A stretch of DNA of 64,000 nt from Odontocerum albicorne (GCA_949825065.1 OX463842.1:3915191-3979190); one strand, 5' to 3'. Shown: positions 36,099 through 46,905, numbered from the stretch's first letter. Numbers and translations are program-made. The notes: generated by a model from the letters alone, not told the origin.

Positions 36099-36704
36099 TA
36101 AATTAAGATATAAGAATAACTGATATTAATATTAAAACAAATTTATGTAACATATTCATTTCGAATATAGTTTATAACGGAAAAAAAATGTTGAAGGTTT
36201 AAATTAAGTATAGTTTAAAAAATGTATTATGTAAAATTTTAACATTTTGCAAAAAAGGTAACAGACTGGAAATATGGATTGGCAGTAGAAAAACTAAATT
36301 AGAGAATATAAAAAAAAGAGTCACAAGACCTGCAGTTATAAATAAAAATGATTTGGGTTTTCGTCCTCCGGATCAGATTCATTGAAATTATATATCATAG
36401 TGGAACGCCAAAAAATGTTTTCAATAACTTTATCTACATAATGCATACTTTTATTATATTTCTTGTGATTGTGTAAGCAAAAATGTTAAAGTAATTTTTG
36501 AGAAAAAAAATCGCATATATTACTGAGTTCCACAAATCAAATTCTAAAAAACAGAAGAGGGAAAAACCTTCGCAATAGGAAAGTATGTATGGACGGGACT
36601 GGAGTAAAAAATATGCGCCAGGATAGAAAAAAATGGAAATCTATTTTAAAAATACTGAGACAATCTTAAATTAAAGATACGTATAAAAATATTCCTTTAT
36701 TTAT
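36099..36704. other. AT-rich, nothing recognised
   Basis: No repeat copy or coding signal seen. Confidence 0.45.
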
Positions 36705-37255
36705 TTATTTATTTTATCTATTTAACACTTTTATTGCAAATACAATCTGGCGGGTTTATTGCCAGGCGGCAATCTCTTCCAGCCAACCAGACAAAAGTAA
36801 ATAAACAAGTTACGTGGTCGTATAAATAATTCAAATGACTATCTATCCCCACGAAATCCATAAACATATACGTGAGCACACGCCCACGAACCCCACAAAG
36901 ACGGACAATCACCCGAACATTATTTTTTTTATAAAGTGAGATATCATCAATCAAAAGGAAAGGAAGGGATGGTGGAGAGGAAAGGAAAAGAAAAATCAGG
37001 AATGAAACACGTTATTTTACTGACTAGAAATTAAGAGGTTTTTCAGTCGCTTCTTAAAGCATGCCAAGGACGGAGCGAGTCTTATATTGGTATGTAACTG
37101 ATTCCAGAGTCTCACTGCATGGACAGTAAAGGACGACGTAAAGAAAGAAGAGCGGTGAACTGGAAAGGTCAATAAACAATCTCTGTTTGAGCGTAGCGCT
37201 AATCCATGATTGGAAAGACACTGAAAATTCTCGGCGAGATAAGAGGGGGGGCGGG
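36705..37255 (-). mobile_element. LINE L-A 3' end, copy 3
   Basis: Best view of the L-A tail: TCTGGTTGGCTGGAAGAGA, GCAATAAACCCGCCAGATTG, AATAAAAGTGTTAAATAGAT on the minus strand. Upstream are decayed last ORF2 codons, where the ETLESVTYQYKTRSVLGML part corresponds to the VRLAPSLACF region of copy 4. Frameshifted and 5'-truncated. Confidence 0.8.
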
Positions 37256-37359
37256 GCAGTTAAGGATATTATACAATCGAGACAGTATGTACCTTCACTT
37301 CGTTTCCCTGCTGGAGAAGGCAGAGATGGCAAAGCGCTTGGCTTTCCTATTTAAATATT

Positions 37360-37600
37360 TATATTTCATCTCTTCCATAGTCATACACCTTCTCAAACAT
37401 CTCCAGCTTACTTTTCCTTCTATCAAAATATCAATAATTCGATCCGACCAAAATTCTCTAGATCTTCCTCTACCATGCCTTTTCTTCACATTTGCACGTA
37501 TTCTGTCGCAAATTTTTAGCACATGTATTATTCTTAATGCACACATTTCTACAGTTCACTCCCATACATCCAAATTGGTACTAACATGCCATAATGTTGT
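37360..37600 (-). pseudogene. LINE L-C relic, copy 6
   Basis: Minus-strand frame RIRANVKKRHGRGRSREFW, then DRIIDILIEGK and LRRCMTMEEMKYKYLN, matching the GRGRPRKVWLDQ ... CMDVEEAK pattern. The 3' end is cut. Confidence 0.65.
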
Positions 37601-38814
37601 GATTTTAAAGATACGTACAAGAATTTAAATCAATATCACAAGTTTCGTCGAAAATCTTTATATGAGTAGTTTATGAAACGCAGTTGAGTAAAACGTTATA
37701 CATTGAAACGATATCACTTGAAATTTTACAATTTACTGTAACTTATGTTAACTATCGTTTGCTGAAAATGGCGGATAACAACTACTATGGAAAACCCTGG
37801 GCTTGTTTAATATCCACTAATCCCGACTTACATTTGAATCAATAAAAATAAATTAACTAAGATATTTGTATCACCAACATTTCTTTGATATTATGTTCCT
37901 TTATTTGAGCTATTCGATTTCTCAATAGCACACATCGACAAAAACAATTTCGCTCATAAAGACTTTATTTTCCCCTCGAGTTTTCCTATAGATAAACAGT
38001 ATTTACTGCCACGTTACCTTCTAAAGGATACAGCAACACTCGGAAACAAAATTAAATCAATGATTCGGACTGAGAACCTCTTGAGTTGTCAGGATAAGGG
38101 GAACGGGGGAGGGTCCTAACTCTATTTAGGGGTGATTTATTACTTTACCAGGATATCCACAAGATCTTCGGCCACTGTCAAGCACTATTGCTGGAACAAC
38201 ACGTCGAGGGCGCCAAGCAAATATTTGATCGGGAAACATGTCAGTCCCTCAAGTAATTCAATATACCCTAGTGCCATCATTCGGACAGTGATTGTTACTG
38301 TAAGAAAGATTATTTTTCGGTGAGTGTTTGAGAAAATTGAAATCTTCAAAATAGTTTTTAAATTTGACATATAATTCTACAACATTTACATCAATGGAAA
38401 AACGAACCGTCAAGTACAAGAGTATAAAGACGCTAAATATATCAATTTGGTGAATAAAGAGATCCACTTCAATAGGCAAGACCTGTGACGAAGTGACCTC
38501 TTTCCGGAATCACAAATTGAATATATTTATCCTTAAAACTAAAAAAAACATAGCAGAAATTGTTAATGTCTGTCTGTGTCTAAGAGATGTGCCTTACAAG
38601 AGAAGTAGATCTTTGAGATCGAGTTCGTCTTCATTGAATAAATCCATCCTTCTGAATAAATCCAATAGGGCAGGTTATTAAGACAGGGCTTTTGAAGTTA
38701 CTGGTCCAGTGGCGCGGAATGGTGTGCTTCTAATTGTTAGAAATTTAGGTGGCGTGTGCATCTAAAGACAGCAAACATAGAAGCGCTTGAAGACAACCCT
38801 TTTTGGGATGTCAT
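37601..38814. other. Unassigned sequence
   Basis: Short frames on both strands at 38130-38480 lack motifs. Nothing else recognised. Confidence 0.4.
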
Positions 38815-39175
38815 ATCAAAATTTATAATTATATGTAAACATTTCACACATGCACTACACTACACTTAAAGCCGAATATGCTACTATTACTTATAGAAAG
38901 ATCTACAAAGGTTTTTTTGTGGTTGGTCTTCCCTTGGTAAGTTTTCTGCGTTTTTTTTTATCGAAAATATTTTTTTCTAAATACATATAGATTCAGAGAA
39001 ATAACTAATCTTATAACTGCGTACTTATCAAATTTCTTTGCTTCCACTGAACTTGTTTTTATAATAATTTCAATCTGTCCATAATAGTGGATTGAAAACC
39101 CGAGATAAAGATATTTTGAGGAGATTATGCGTTCTCAACAGTGTTATATAAATTGCCCTTTACTATTTTCAACTA
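38815..39175 (+). repeat. Interspersed repeat D, copy 3
   Basis: Same block order as copy 1; ends TGTTATATAAATTG plus an AT-rich stretch. Confidence 0.7.
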
Positions 39176-39224
39176 GTCATATAGCTCTTACCTAATTCTT
39201 ATATTATCATGTATTACGATTTCG

Positions 39225-39285
39225 TTATATATAGTACAACCTGGCGGATTGATTGTCATATTACAATATCTTTACTTACCAAATA
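39225..39285 (-). mobile_element. SINE-1/L-A tail fragment
   Basis: ACAACCTGGCGGATTGATTG followed by TCATATTACAATATCTTTAC is a decayed minus-strand tail. It runs into repeat D. Confidence 0.5.
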
Positions 39286-39465
39286 TGTTTTTTTTAAATA
39301 TATGCAAATGCAAGAAAATACCCAAACTCATGACACAGTCGTTTTGTTTTTTTTTTTTTTCAAATATATCGCTAATCTGCCAATAATATTGGGTTTGAGT
39401 TTCGAGTAGGAACGCTTTTGAGGAGAAACTACTCTCAAAACGGCGCTATATACGGTTAATGTGTC
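39286..39465 (+). repeat. Interspersed repeat D, copy 4 (left part)
   Basis: Starts at ACCAAATATGTTTTTTTT and runs to GGCGCTATATACGG. It resumes at 40186 after the foldback element. Confidence 0.65.
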
Positions 39466-40185
39466 TGTAGGGAATACCGACATCCCTAAATATTGTCAAC
39501 ATGCACGGTCAACGACCGATGAATCAACCTTTGAATATGTACAAAGATCACATACCAGAACGTCAATATTGTTTACACGCAAATATATTGTTGTTTACAC
39601 GCAAATATAATTTAGCGTATGTCCTAGTAGGACGTGCTGATGATGATGTTGTTGACATCGCTGTATTCGCTTTAGTCGAATTCTGTGTTCCTATTCGTTC
39701 GGGGTCATCAATTTAGCGGGATGCTTTAGTCGTACGTCGTGATGATGATGATTTGTTTTGTATTTAAAATAAAATACGTCGATTCAGGAATGCGAAAAAG
39801 TGAGAGTGAATAATCGATAAATAGTAAACAGCGATGAATGGTCATGTGAATAATAATAAGTGCTCTTTATTTGTCGATAAGTAGGTATATATACAATTTC
39901 AGAACGGGGCGCGTGAATGCGTCCGCAGTATATCTTGATCTCACTCCTGTGCGTGCCGAGGTGGTCGCAGACGTTGCCAATGATATAGTGGGTAGAATAT
40001 TTATTGCCGAAACGGTGAGACAACGCGATGCGTTCTCTTTCTACCGTGGAATGCGACGTAAATATTATTTGCGTGTAAATAATATTGACGTTCTGGTATG
40101 TGATCTTTGTACATATTCAAAGGTTGATTCATCGGTCGTTGACCGTGCATGTTGACAATATTTAGGGATGTCGGTATTCCCTACA
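39466..40185 (+). mobile_element. Foldback transposon with ~120-bp TIRs, 720 bp
   Basis: Arms 39466-39587 and about 40064-40185 are inverted copies with one or two mismatches. The unit is flanked by TGTC on both sides (39462-39465, 40186-40189). Termini are TGTAGGGAATACC. A 4-bp duplication with TGTNR ends is reported for Ginger-type transposons, so that superfamily is possible. The interior is less AT-rich than its surroundings and has two overlapping plus-strand frames (39501-39716, 39871-40155), which I do not recognise. Confidence 0.8.
39871..40155 (+). CDS. Unrecognised 94-codon frame inside the foldback element
   Basis: The frame starts in the middle of the element and runs into the right arm. 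Its central part (ASAVYLDLTPVRAEVVADVA, then IVGRIFIAETVRQRDAF) has an ordinary protein-like composition unlike the surrounding DNA. No domain recognised. It could be captured coding sequence or a transposase fragment. Confidence 0.3.
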   Translation: MSISRYIYNFRTGRVNASAVYLDLTPVRAEVVADVANDIVGRIFIAETVRQRDAFSFYRGMRRKYYLRVNNIDVLVCDLCTYSKVDSSVVDRAC

Positions 40186-40189
40186 TGTC

Positions 40190-40855
40190 CTTTAATCATT
40201 ATTGTTATTGTCCGAATCAAAGGCTTTTTCAAATTCTATAAAGCAAACGGCATGCACATGCAATTCTCGGCGCCTTTCAATTAACTGTCTAGTATTTAGA
40301 TTTGTTCGCGAATTCCTTTGCGTTTAATAGAATGCGCTTATTCAACAGGAATCAGCCATAATGTACGAGGATGTGCAAGGACTCGGTTTCTGTGCTTTTA
40401 ATTATAATCAGAACTTGCTAGTATGAAAAGGTGGTACTCGTATATTTTAGAATAATCACATCTTTGAGTTGATTATAAGTTTATCTCGAGATATACGAGT
40501 ATGTGCGATTTCGGAATATTAAATACATACTATGATGTTGTCAAAGAACACATGTTTATTTATTTGAGTTAATCGGAGGTAGTATTTGTGGGTTTATTTT
40601 TTACTGTCATTAATTTATTTTCTGTTTTTTTCTTAATCTATATGTACAAGGGAGGGGGGGTGAAAAACATTTGGTGTCTTCGCGGCTGGGATCGCCCTAT
40701 ATTGGTGGGGTATACGTCGGCCGGGGAATGTTAGGAGATGAACCCAGACCTTTTGATCGCTTCTCTTTTCAATGTATTTTCTGCTATTTATCTTGAGATA
40801 TATATGTGATTTTGGAATGTATTTTAAATATATACATACTTTGTTTTTTTTTTAA
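40190..40855. other. End of repeat D copy 4, then unassigned sequence
   Basis: 40186-40215 continues the interrupted repeat D. A GC-richer patch at 40650-40750 was not recognised. Confidence 0.45.
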
Positions 40856-41031
40856 CCTGGCGAGTTTATTGCCATGTGGCAATCTCTTCCAACCAACCAG
40901 AAAGATGTTTATATAGGCCCTAAGTATTAACCAGACTGGAACCCTATTTAAAAAATCTGGGTTCCAGCGGAGATCGAACCCGCAACCTCCGGATCGGCAG
41001 ACATGTGTCTTACCACCAGGCCACGGAGGTC
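40856..41031 (-). mobile_element. tRNA-derived SINE (SINE-1), best head
   Basis: Minus strand starts GACCTCCGTGGCCTGGTGGT, with the A box TGGCCTGGTGGTAAGAC, then CGGAGGTTGCGGGTTCGATC with the B box GGTTCGATCTC, then GCTGGAACCC, body CCAGTCTGGTT and tail TGGTTGGTTGGAAGAGATTG. Clearest tRNA resemblance in the family. Anticodon identity was not determined. Confidence 0.87.
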
Positions 41032-41561
41032 GTCTATATTGATATCAATAAACGTTTATTTATTATTTTATGTGAATTATCCACTCTTGTTACTCATCGA
41101 TTAAAGTTATTATATATCAAATGACATTAAAATAAATTTTACATTGACTAAATAAATAATTTATTCCTGAACTACAGTAAATTAATTACATTTTAACGTT
41201 TTTAGTATTAATATGATTCAATTCCCCCGATCAAGGTATACCACACGAAATTCCCGAAACAAAACAAAAATACCACAAGTAATGCGTATAAACTTTATAC
41301 ACAACATCAAAAGATAGCTCACACACAATCCGATAATTTGGGGCGTATGAATAACAGTGCAAAGTGTACAAAGGTGACATGGAGGGATGGGGAACGAGAA
41401 TAGGGCGCCTGAGACCAGGCTCGCCTTTTAGATGGATATTTCACTTTGATATTAAAATGTGTTTAAGAGAATTATTAGCCCTAGAAAGAAGAATGAAAAT
41501 TAAAATGTGAAAAAATGGAAAGCTGTGAAAATGCGTGCATTTAAAAGAATACATGGGATGA
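41032..41561. other. Unassigned AT-rich sequence
   Basis: Nothing recognised. Confidence 0.45.
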
Positions 41562-41650
41562 TAATGTATTGTATTACACTCTCTTTGCATACAGTATAAT
41601 CTGGTGGATGAATTGCCATGTGCAATCTTTTCCAACCAACCAGAAAAGAT
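41562..41650 (-). mobile_element. SINE-1 tail fragment
   Basis: TTACACTCTCTTTGCATAC, CTGGTGGATGAATTGCCATG and TTCCAACCAACCAGAAAAG are the minus-strand SINE-1 tail. Confidence 0.65.
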
Positions 41651-41699
41651 CCTTTGATTAATGATGTCTCACGCTTACTTTAATATGTTTATGTTCATA

Positions 41700-42190
41700 A
41701 ATTTCATAAATATGGATAATATTTCTCCTCAGTGAGATACAAGCAAAAGTCTAGTTTATTGAGGACACGATAAATGAAAGGCAACAAACCCAGATCCATT
41801 AAAATTGTGGGCCCAAATTAATTTACCTGTTGTTTTTTTTCGCAAATTATGTCCATAAATTTCATAAATATGGATAATATTTCTCCTCAGTGAGATACAG
41901 GCCAAAGTCAAGTTTATTGGGGACACGACAAATGAAAGGCAACAAACCCAGATCCATTAAAATTGTGGGCCCAAATTAATTTACCTGTTGTTTTTTTTCG
42001 CAAATTATGTTCATAAATTTCATAAATATGGATAATATTTTTCCTCAGTGAGATACAGGCAAAAGTCTAGTTTATTGGGGACACGGCAAATAAAAGGCAA
42101 CAAACCCAGATCCATTAAAATTGTGTGCCCAAATTAAATTACCTATTGTTTTTTTCGCAAATTATGTATGTTTCTTGTCATGTGTAAAAC
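41700..42190 (+). repeat. Threefold tandem array of the L-B 3' end
   Basis: ATTTCATAAATATGG starts at 41701, 41858 and 42017, so the last ~157-159 bp of repeat L-B are present three times head to tail. Each unit carries CCTCAGTGAGATAC, a GACACGRYAAAT block, AACAAACCCAGATCC and TTTTTTTCGCAAATTATG. The last unit continues into the usual TGTGTAAAACAAATAAT tail. Confidence 0.85.
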
Positions 42191-42224
42191 AAATAATTTA
42201 AAAAAATCATTTTGAATATATTTT

Positions 42225-42403
42225 GCGACCATGTAACTTGCTTTAGTTACTTTTGTCTGATTGGCTGGAAAAGATTACTGCCTGGCAATTAAAGCCTTAA
42301 GTGAAAATCAGACTGGAATCCTGGAGTCTAGGGTCCAGGGGCATTTGAACACGCAACCTCTGGGCTGGGAGATAGGCGTCTTATCAACTAAGCTACGGAG
42401 GTC
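42225..42403. mobile_element. Chimeric L-A tail (plus) and SINE-1 (minus)
   Basis: 42225-42290 is a plus-strand L-A tail (GTCTGATTGGCTGGAAAAG, GCCTGGCAATT). 42290-42403 is a minus-strand SINE-1 with its head at 42403 (GACCTCCGTAGCTTAGTTG as read on the minus strand) and its own tail missing. They join inside the tail region common to both, as in recombination or template switching. Confidence 0.65.
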
Positions 42404-42409
42404 GATGTA

Positions 42410-42665
42410 TGACAGAGTATGGAACGAAGTAATGTATAATAGAATGAATGTTAACTTAAGGGCAATATCTTGAGTAAGATGAAGAAGAACACACTTAGAT
42501 GGTTTGGACTCGTGTAACGAATGAATAAAGAAAGACTCACAAAATAAATAAACAAAGCTAGTGTAAACAGAAGGTGTGGTAGAGGAAGGCCAAGGAAAGT
42601 ATGGTTGGATCAAATGAAAGAAATGTATATAAAAGGAAATAATAATAATCATAAAACAGCTAGGA
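42410..42665 (+). pseudogene. LINE L-C relic, copy 7
   Basis: YDRVWNEVMYNRMNVNLRAIS, stop, then MKKNTLRWFGLV, MNKERLTK, a stop, GRGRPRKVWLDQMKEMYIKG. The helix-rich C-terminal zone of L-C. Confidence 0.75.
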
Positions 42666-42860
42666 AAGCAAAATCACCTCAAGGGCGCTCTTACTTGGGA
42701 CTTACTATTATTGATAAATTTATATAAGATAAGTGCAAGGATAAGAAGTAAGTGGCTGCGGGTATTTGTAAAGTTACTTCCTCACATCTGCATATGTTGA
42801 GAAAAACATATTTGGCAAGAAAATTGAGTAACAATGATCTATTCCTACTATTTCTTTTAA
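42665..42860 (-). repeat. Interspersed repeat D, partial copy
   Basis: Minus-strand 3' part (CACCTCAAGGGCGCTC) and the AAACATATTTGGCAAG block. The 5' part is missing. Confidence 0.6.
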
Positions 42861-43925
42861 ATTATGATACTTTGGGAACATCATCGTGGACAGCATTTTT
42901 ATAAAAAGTTTATTATGTGAACAGTTTTAGCTTTTTTTTACTTTGACTGCAAATACTGACCTTTTCAAAGTCAGAAATTCTTTTTTACTCTTTATTTGTT
43001 ACAAAAAAATGTTTTTTTTACAAAAAAACACGAACGTTACTTTTCTGGTCGCACTTCCATGCATTGATACACAACACACACAAGAAAACGTCGGCCCTGT
43101 TTAGCTATGTGAAAGGGGTTTTGCCGCCACTCCCACACCGTGGGCCGATTCCCACAAACGGGTGCCACAATTCGGCAAGCGCACAGTGGCTGGGGCGGGA
43201 GATCGGATCATAATAATATTCTATATCTATATGATATTCGCTCAATCATTCATTCCTATTCAATTACCTCGTATCAAACGGCCTGGCCTAATCCGCTCCA
43301 TATTACCTTTTATTTATCTAACAGGGTCAGACTTAGATATAATCCAAAACGTTTTAATTCAATTAACAGTGTTTGTTTTTTTGATAACCTTTCAGGCATT
43401 TCTGATTATTACCATAATTCATTCGATGAAAAGATTTTTTTCCGCTTTTCTTAGTAACAAATATACTTATCAATATTTGTAAAGTTAAACAAAATGTCGT
43501 TGAAAAAAACTAAAAAAAAATTCCCATACACTAAAATTTTAACCATGGTAACTTTGACAAAGTATCCATCTCGATAATCCCTCGTGATTGAGTGTGATTG
43601 TCAGTTATCCTCTGGATGAAAGACACCTTGGTGTGTATTATAATATTTTGTGCATGCTGTTGCATTTTATGAAGCACACATTCTTGACCGATCTTATTAC
43701 AAAAGTGCAAGTAGATAAGTTACAAAGTGCAAGTAGATTAGATAGATAAGTTACAAAGTGCAATTAGATTAAACTCCAATACGATTTACATGTTTATTCG
43801 GTTACAACTTTTCGCTAGGTAGTTTTATTTAAGACAGTTTTTTTGTCGATTGAAACACTATAAAAAATTGTGATCAGCAACATATACGCTGGAGAAAAAC
43901 ATTAATTCAGATGTAAAATGAATTA
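42861..43925. other. Unassigned sequence
   Basis: A GC-rich patch at 43090-43210 opens two overlapping plus-strand frames, the longer one hydrophobic. No domain seen. 43700-43765 has a short direct repeat (GATAAGTTACAAAGTGCAA). Confidence 0.4.
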
Positions 43926-44005
43926 ATAGTAATGCCAGAAATCGAACCTGGGATGCCTGTTTGCTTAGCGTGAATGCTTATCATTATCCCACAGCCACTG
44001 ATACA
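43925..44005 (-). repeat. tRNA-like sequence (second SINE type or pseudo-tRNA)
   Basis: Minus strand: A-box-like GTGGCTGTGGGATAATG and B box GGTTCGATTTC about 40 bp apart, as in tRNA genes. The outer arms pair poorly. Head differs from SINE-1. Confidence 0.4.
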
Positions 44006-44144
44006 TAAAACTACTAGTATGATAAATATATTCAAATTACATATAAAAAAAATGTCTATTGTAAAACTATATATTTTGAATGAAATCCAGTAAGGAACGG
44101 TAAACCAGATAATGCTATATTTGAAATTAAAAAAGAAACAGATA

Positions 44145-45422
44145 CGGTTAGTCAAAAAGTTTTGAAAGCGACATCTATGGAGCAGTAGAAAAACCTAAAA
44201 TTTAATATTTCATCTTTCATAAGAACGTACTCAAAATTTCATTTCGATTTGTCAATTCATTCTTTGTTTACAAGCCATTTGAAGTTGGTGTGTCAGTGTA
44301 TTTTTTAACAATGGAAAAAACCGAATATCGTGCAGTGATTAAATTCTTTGTTTTGGAAGGTTTATCGGCTACTGAGATGCATGCAAAGATGGTGAAAGTA
44401 TTAAAGGAGTCTTCTCCTTCATTTCCAACCGTTCACCGATGGGTTTTGGAGTTTAAGCGTGGCCGTACAAGCGTTGAAGACGATCCACGCTCAGGACGTC
44501 CAAAAAGTGCATCAACACCAGAAATCATAGCGAAAATACAGGATATGGTTTTGGAAGATCATCGATCGACTGTGGATGTGATAGCTGACACCATAGGCAT
44601 CTCACATGGAACAACATGGCATATTTTGGCTGAAGTTTTGGGTTTCAAAAAACTGTGTGCACAATGGGTGCCGCATTTGCTAACAATGCAACAAAAACAC
44701 GTTCGAATGCGACTTTCTGAGCAACATTTGGAGCAATTTCGAAAGGATAAAAAGGATTTTCTGCGTCGATTCATCACTATGGATGAGACTTGGGTCTACC
44801 ACCATGATCCTGAATCAAAACAAGAGGCTAAGGAGTGGTGTGAACCAGGCACTTTGGCTCCGAAGCGATTTCGTGTCCAGAAATCGGCCAAGAAGGTGTT
44901 AGCGTCAGTTTTTTGGGATGCAAAAGGAGTTTTATTGATAGATTATCTCCAAACTGGTAAGACAATCAACTCTGATTATTATTGTGACCTTTTATACCAG
45001 TTGGATGAAAAAAATTGTGAAAAAAGACCCGGTTTGCAGAAGAAAAAAATCATTTTTTATCAAGACAATGCACCTGCTCACACAGCTCAAAAAACCATCG
45101 CGAAAATCAGTTAATTGGGGTACGAATTGTTGCAGCATCCCCCCTATTCGCCAGATTTAGCTCCCTCTGACTTCGGGCTGTTCTCACACCTCAAAAAATT
45201 CCTTCGTGGAAAGCATTTTTCATCAAACGAAGAGGTTATAGCCGTCGTAGAGGAGTATTTTGCAGGCCTTCCAGAAAGTCACTTCCGTGATGGGACAACA
45301 AAGTTGGAAGATCGTTGGACCAAGTGTATTGATCTTATGGGAGACTATACTGAGCAATAAAAGTGATTTCCCCCCAAAAAAAATGTATTTTCATTTCCGC
45401 TTTCAAAACTTTTTGACTAACC
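44145..45422 (+). mobile_element. Mariner element Mar-1, full length, 1.28 kb
   Basis: Inverted termini of 25 bp, GGTTAGTCAAAAAGTTTTGA plus AAGCG, match perfectly at 44146-44170 and 45398-45422. TA flanks both ends (44143-44144, 45423-45424), with one extra C between the left TA and the terminus. Length and structure are those of a complete mariner. It carries one open transposase reading frame broken by a single stop. Confidence 0.93.
44311..45360 (+). pseudogene. Mariner transposase (DD34D), one in-frame stop
   Basis: Cut-and-paste transposase of the mariner family, which binds the element's ends and moves it into TA sites. The methionine at 44311 (MEKTEYRAVIKFF) is chosen because family members begin there; an upstream in-frame ATG at 44290 exists. 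Residues 1-110 form the paired helix-turn-helix DNA-binding region. WVPHLLT at 119-125 is the conserved linker. Catalytic D158 (TMDETWV), D252 (YQDNAPAH) and D287 (YSPDLAPSDF) are all present, with 34 residues between the last two. Codon 268 is TAA (45112-45114); otherwise the 349-codon frame is intact to the normal end. Truncation there removes D287, so the protein is inactive as it stands. A single transition from CAA would explain the stop. Confidence 0.93.
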
Positions 45423-45477
45423 TAGTATAGGTAAAAACTTTACCGCACTTTCTAAAAATCGAATATCTTGTTTATCT

Positions 45478-46099
45478 TTAACCTTTCCCTTTCTGTGCTT
45501 AAAAAATCCGCGCGTTTCGGTGCTGTGTATTCAATAAACATCAATACACATGTAAAAATGAGCTATTTAAAATCGGAAAAAATAAAAATATTCATAGCCA
45601 ATCGCTTAAATTAATTAAATTTGAAGTCAAAAGTGATAATAATTGAAATTTAATTGCTGAAAATATGAATAAAACATCGGCCAACGTTCACAAAACAGGC
45701 GAAGCGACTACGTTAGACGTAAGCCCGCGAGTTACTAAAGCGAGAGAAGCAAGCGAACTGAGATTCTATTTCTTGCATTCCCATATACCGAATTAGAGTG
45801 AGAGTAAGACGTGTATAGTATCGCTTCCTCACTCATAGCGGATTTTTAGGATGAATATACCTACGTCACACACTGGAACACGTTTGATGATATTGGTGAA
45901 TTTATTCCCGATTTTTACAAAATAACTGATGTGACCGATAAGTGATAATTATTATTAATATTATATTTGCATTCAATGCGTAAATGTATTACGGAGGAAT
46001 ACCTTAAATCTGAACCCAGTATTCATTATATTTATAGAGATATGAAAGTTTTTAGAAACAATGTGTACTAGTTACACGTCACAGGGAAGGAAGAGTTAA
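45478..46099 (+). mobile_element. piggyBac-like MITE (TTAA), copy 3
   Basis: TTAA at 45478-45481 and 46096-46099. Termini CCTTTCCCTTTCTGTG and, inverted, CTCTTCCTTCCCTGTG. The interior matches copy 1 in the same orientation and copy 2 inverted. No transposase. It lies about 55 bp downstream of Mar-1. Confidence 0.78.
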
Positions 46100-46579
46100 A
46101 ATTATGAATTAATACTCCTGCACGTAAAAATATCCTTAAGTTGACGAATTCGTATAAAATTAAGTTCAACTGGGGCAGTAATTCAAAATTATCAAATTTA
46201 TAATGTTTTAGTTACCGCTCATGCATTTATTAATACAGAATAAGCTGGAAAAAAGTATATTCAAATTTTTCGACTTGAATATATTATTTACACTAGTTTA
46301 TATGTATAAACAAATCTTTAAAGAAAAATGTCCTAAGCTTTATTTTTTAAATGGGTTATGGCCGACCACTGAGGAGTAGAGATGCAAGTTATTATGATGA
46401 GTTATTTAAATAACTCATTTCATGATTGGCTTTTATTTTAGCAACAAAGTGAAATAATTAGATATCAAATGTTATCAAAAAGTGACATATACGAGTACGA
46501 CACCTGATCATTCGAGGATGTTTTTTTTACATATGGAAGCATGGGCAATCTAATCATTCTTATATATATATAGATAGAT
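46100..46579. other. AT-rich, nothing recognised
   Basis: No motif seen. Confidence 0.45.
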
Positions 46580-46905
46580 ACATACGTTCACGCTGTTTCC
46601 CTGTCGGGGTATCCTGAGAGGAGAGAGCTCCAGATATTTCTATCACGACACATCTCTTTCGACGCATCTACATCCACAAACCTTCTTACACAACTCTTAC
46701 GATTTAACTGCATTTTTACATTTTCTACATTAAAAAAGTCATTCACTTGATACAATTATATTTTCTTTGGTCTTCTTCTACCACGCCTTCCACTTACATG
46801 TGTACAGTAATTGGTTTGTTCGGTATTTCTTTATTCATTCTTTCTACATGCCCAAACTATGACAGAATGTTCATCTTCACATAAAAGAAAATGTTGAAAT
46901 ATCAT
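46580..46905 (-). pseudogene. LINE L-C 3' end, copy 8
   Basis: Minus-strand L-C 3' end: CTGTCGGGGTATCC at the AYP.G-like terminus, the CMDVEE-like region at 46660-46690, and the GRRRPKKI-like region near 46780. Confidence 0.65.

Noticed and set aside
36718..36954. 78-codon frame and similar frames at the end of L-A copies
   Set aside because: They lie in the 3' untranslated tail of L-A, behind the true end of the coding region.
39466..40185. The foldback as a viral or polinton terminus
   Set aside because: Four-base duplication, 720-bp length and no polymerase or capsid-like frame argue against it.
43162..43482. 106-codon hydrophobic frame as a membrane protein gene
   Set aside because: Most of its length is AT-rich sequence that gives hydrophobic codons by chance; no domain, no homologous start and an equally long overlapping frame.
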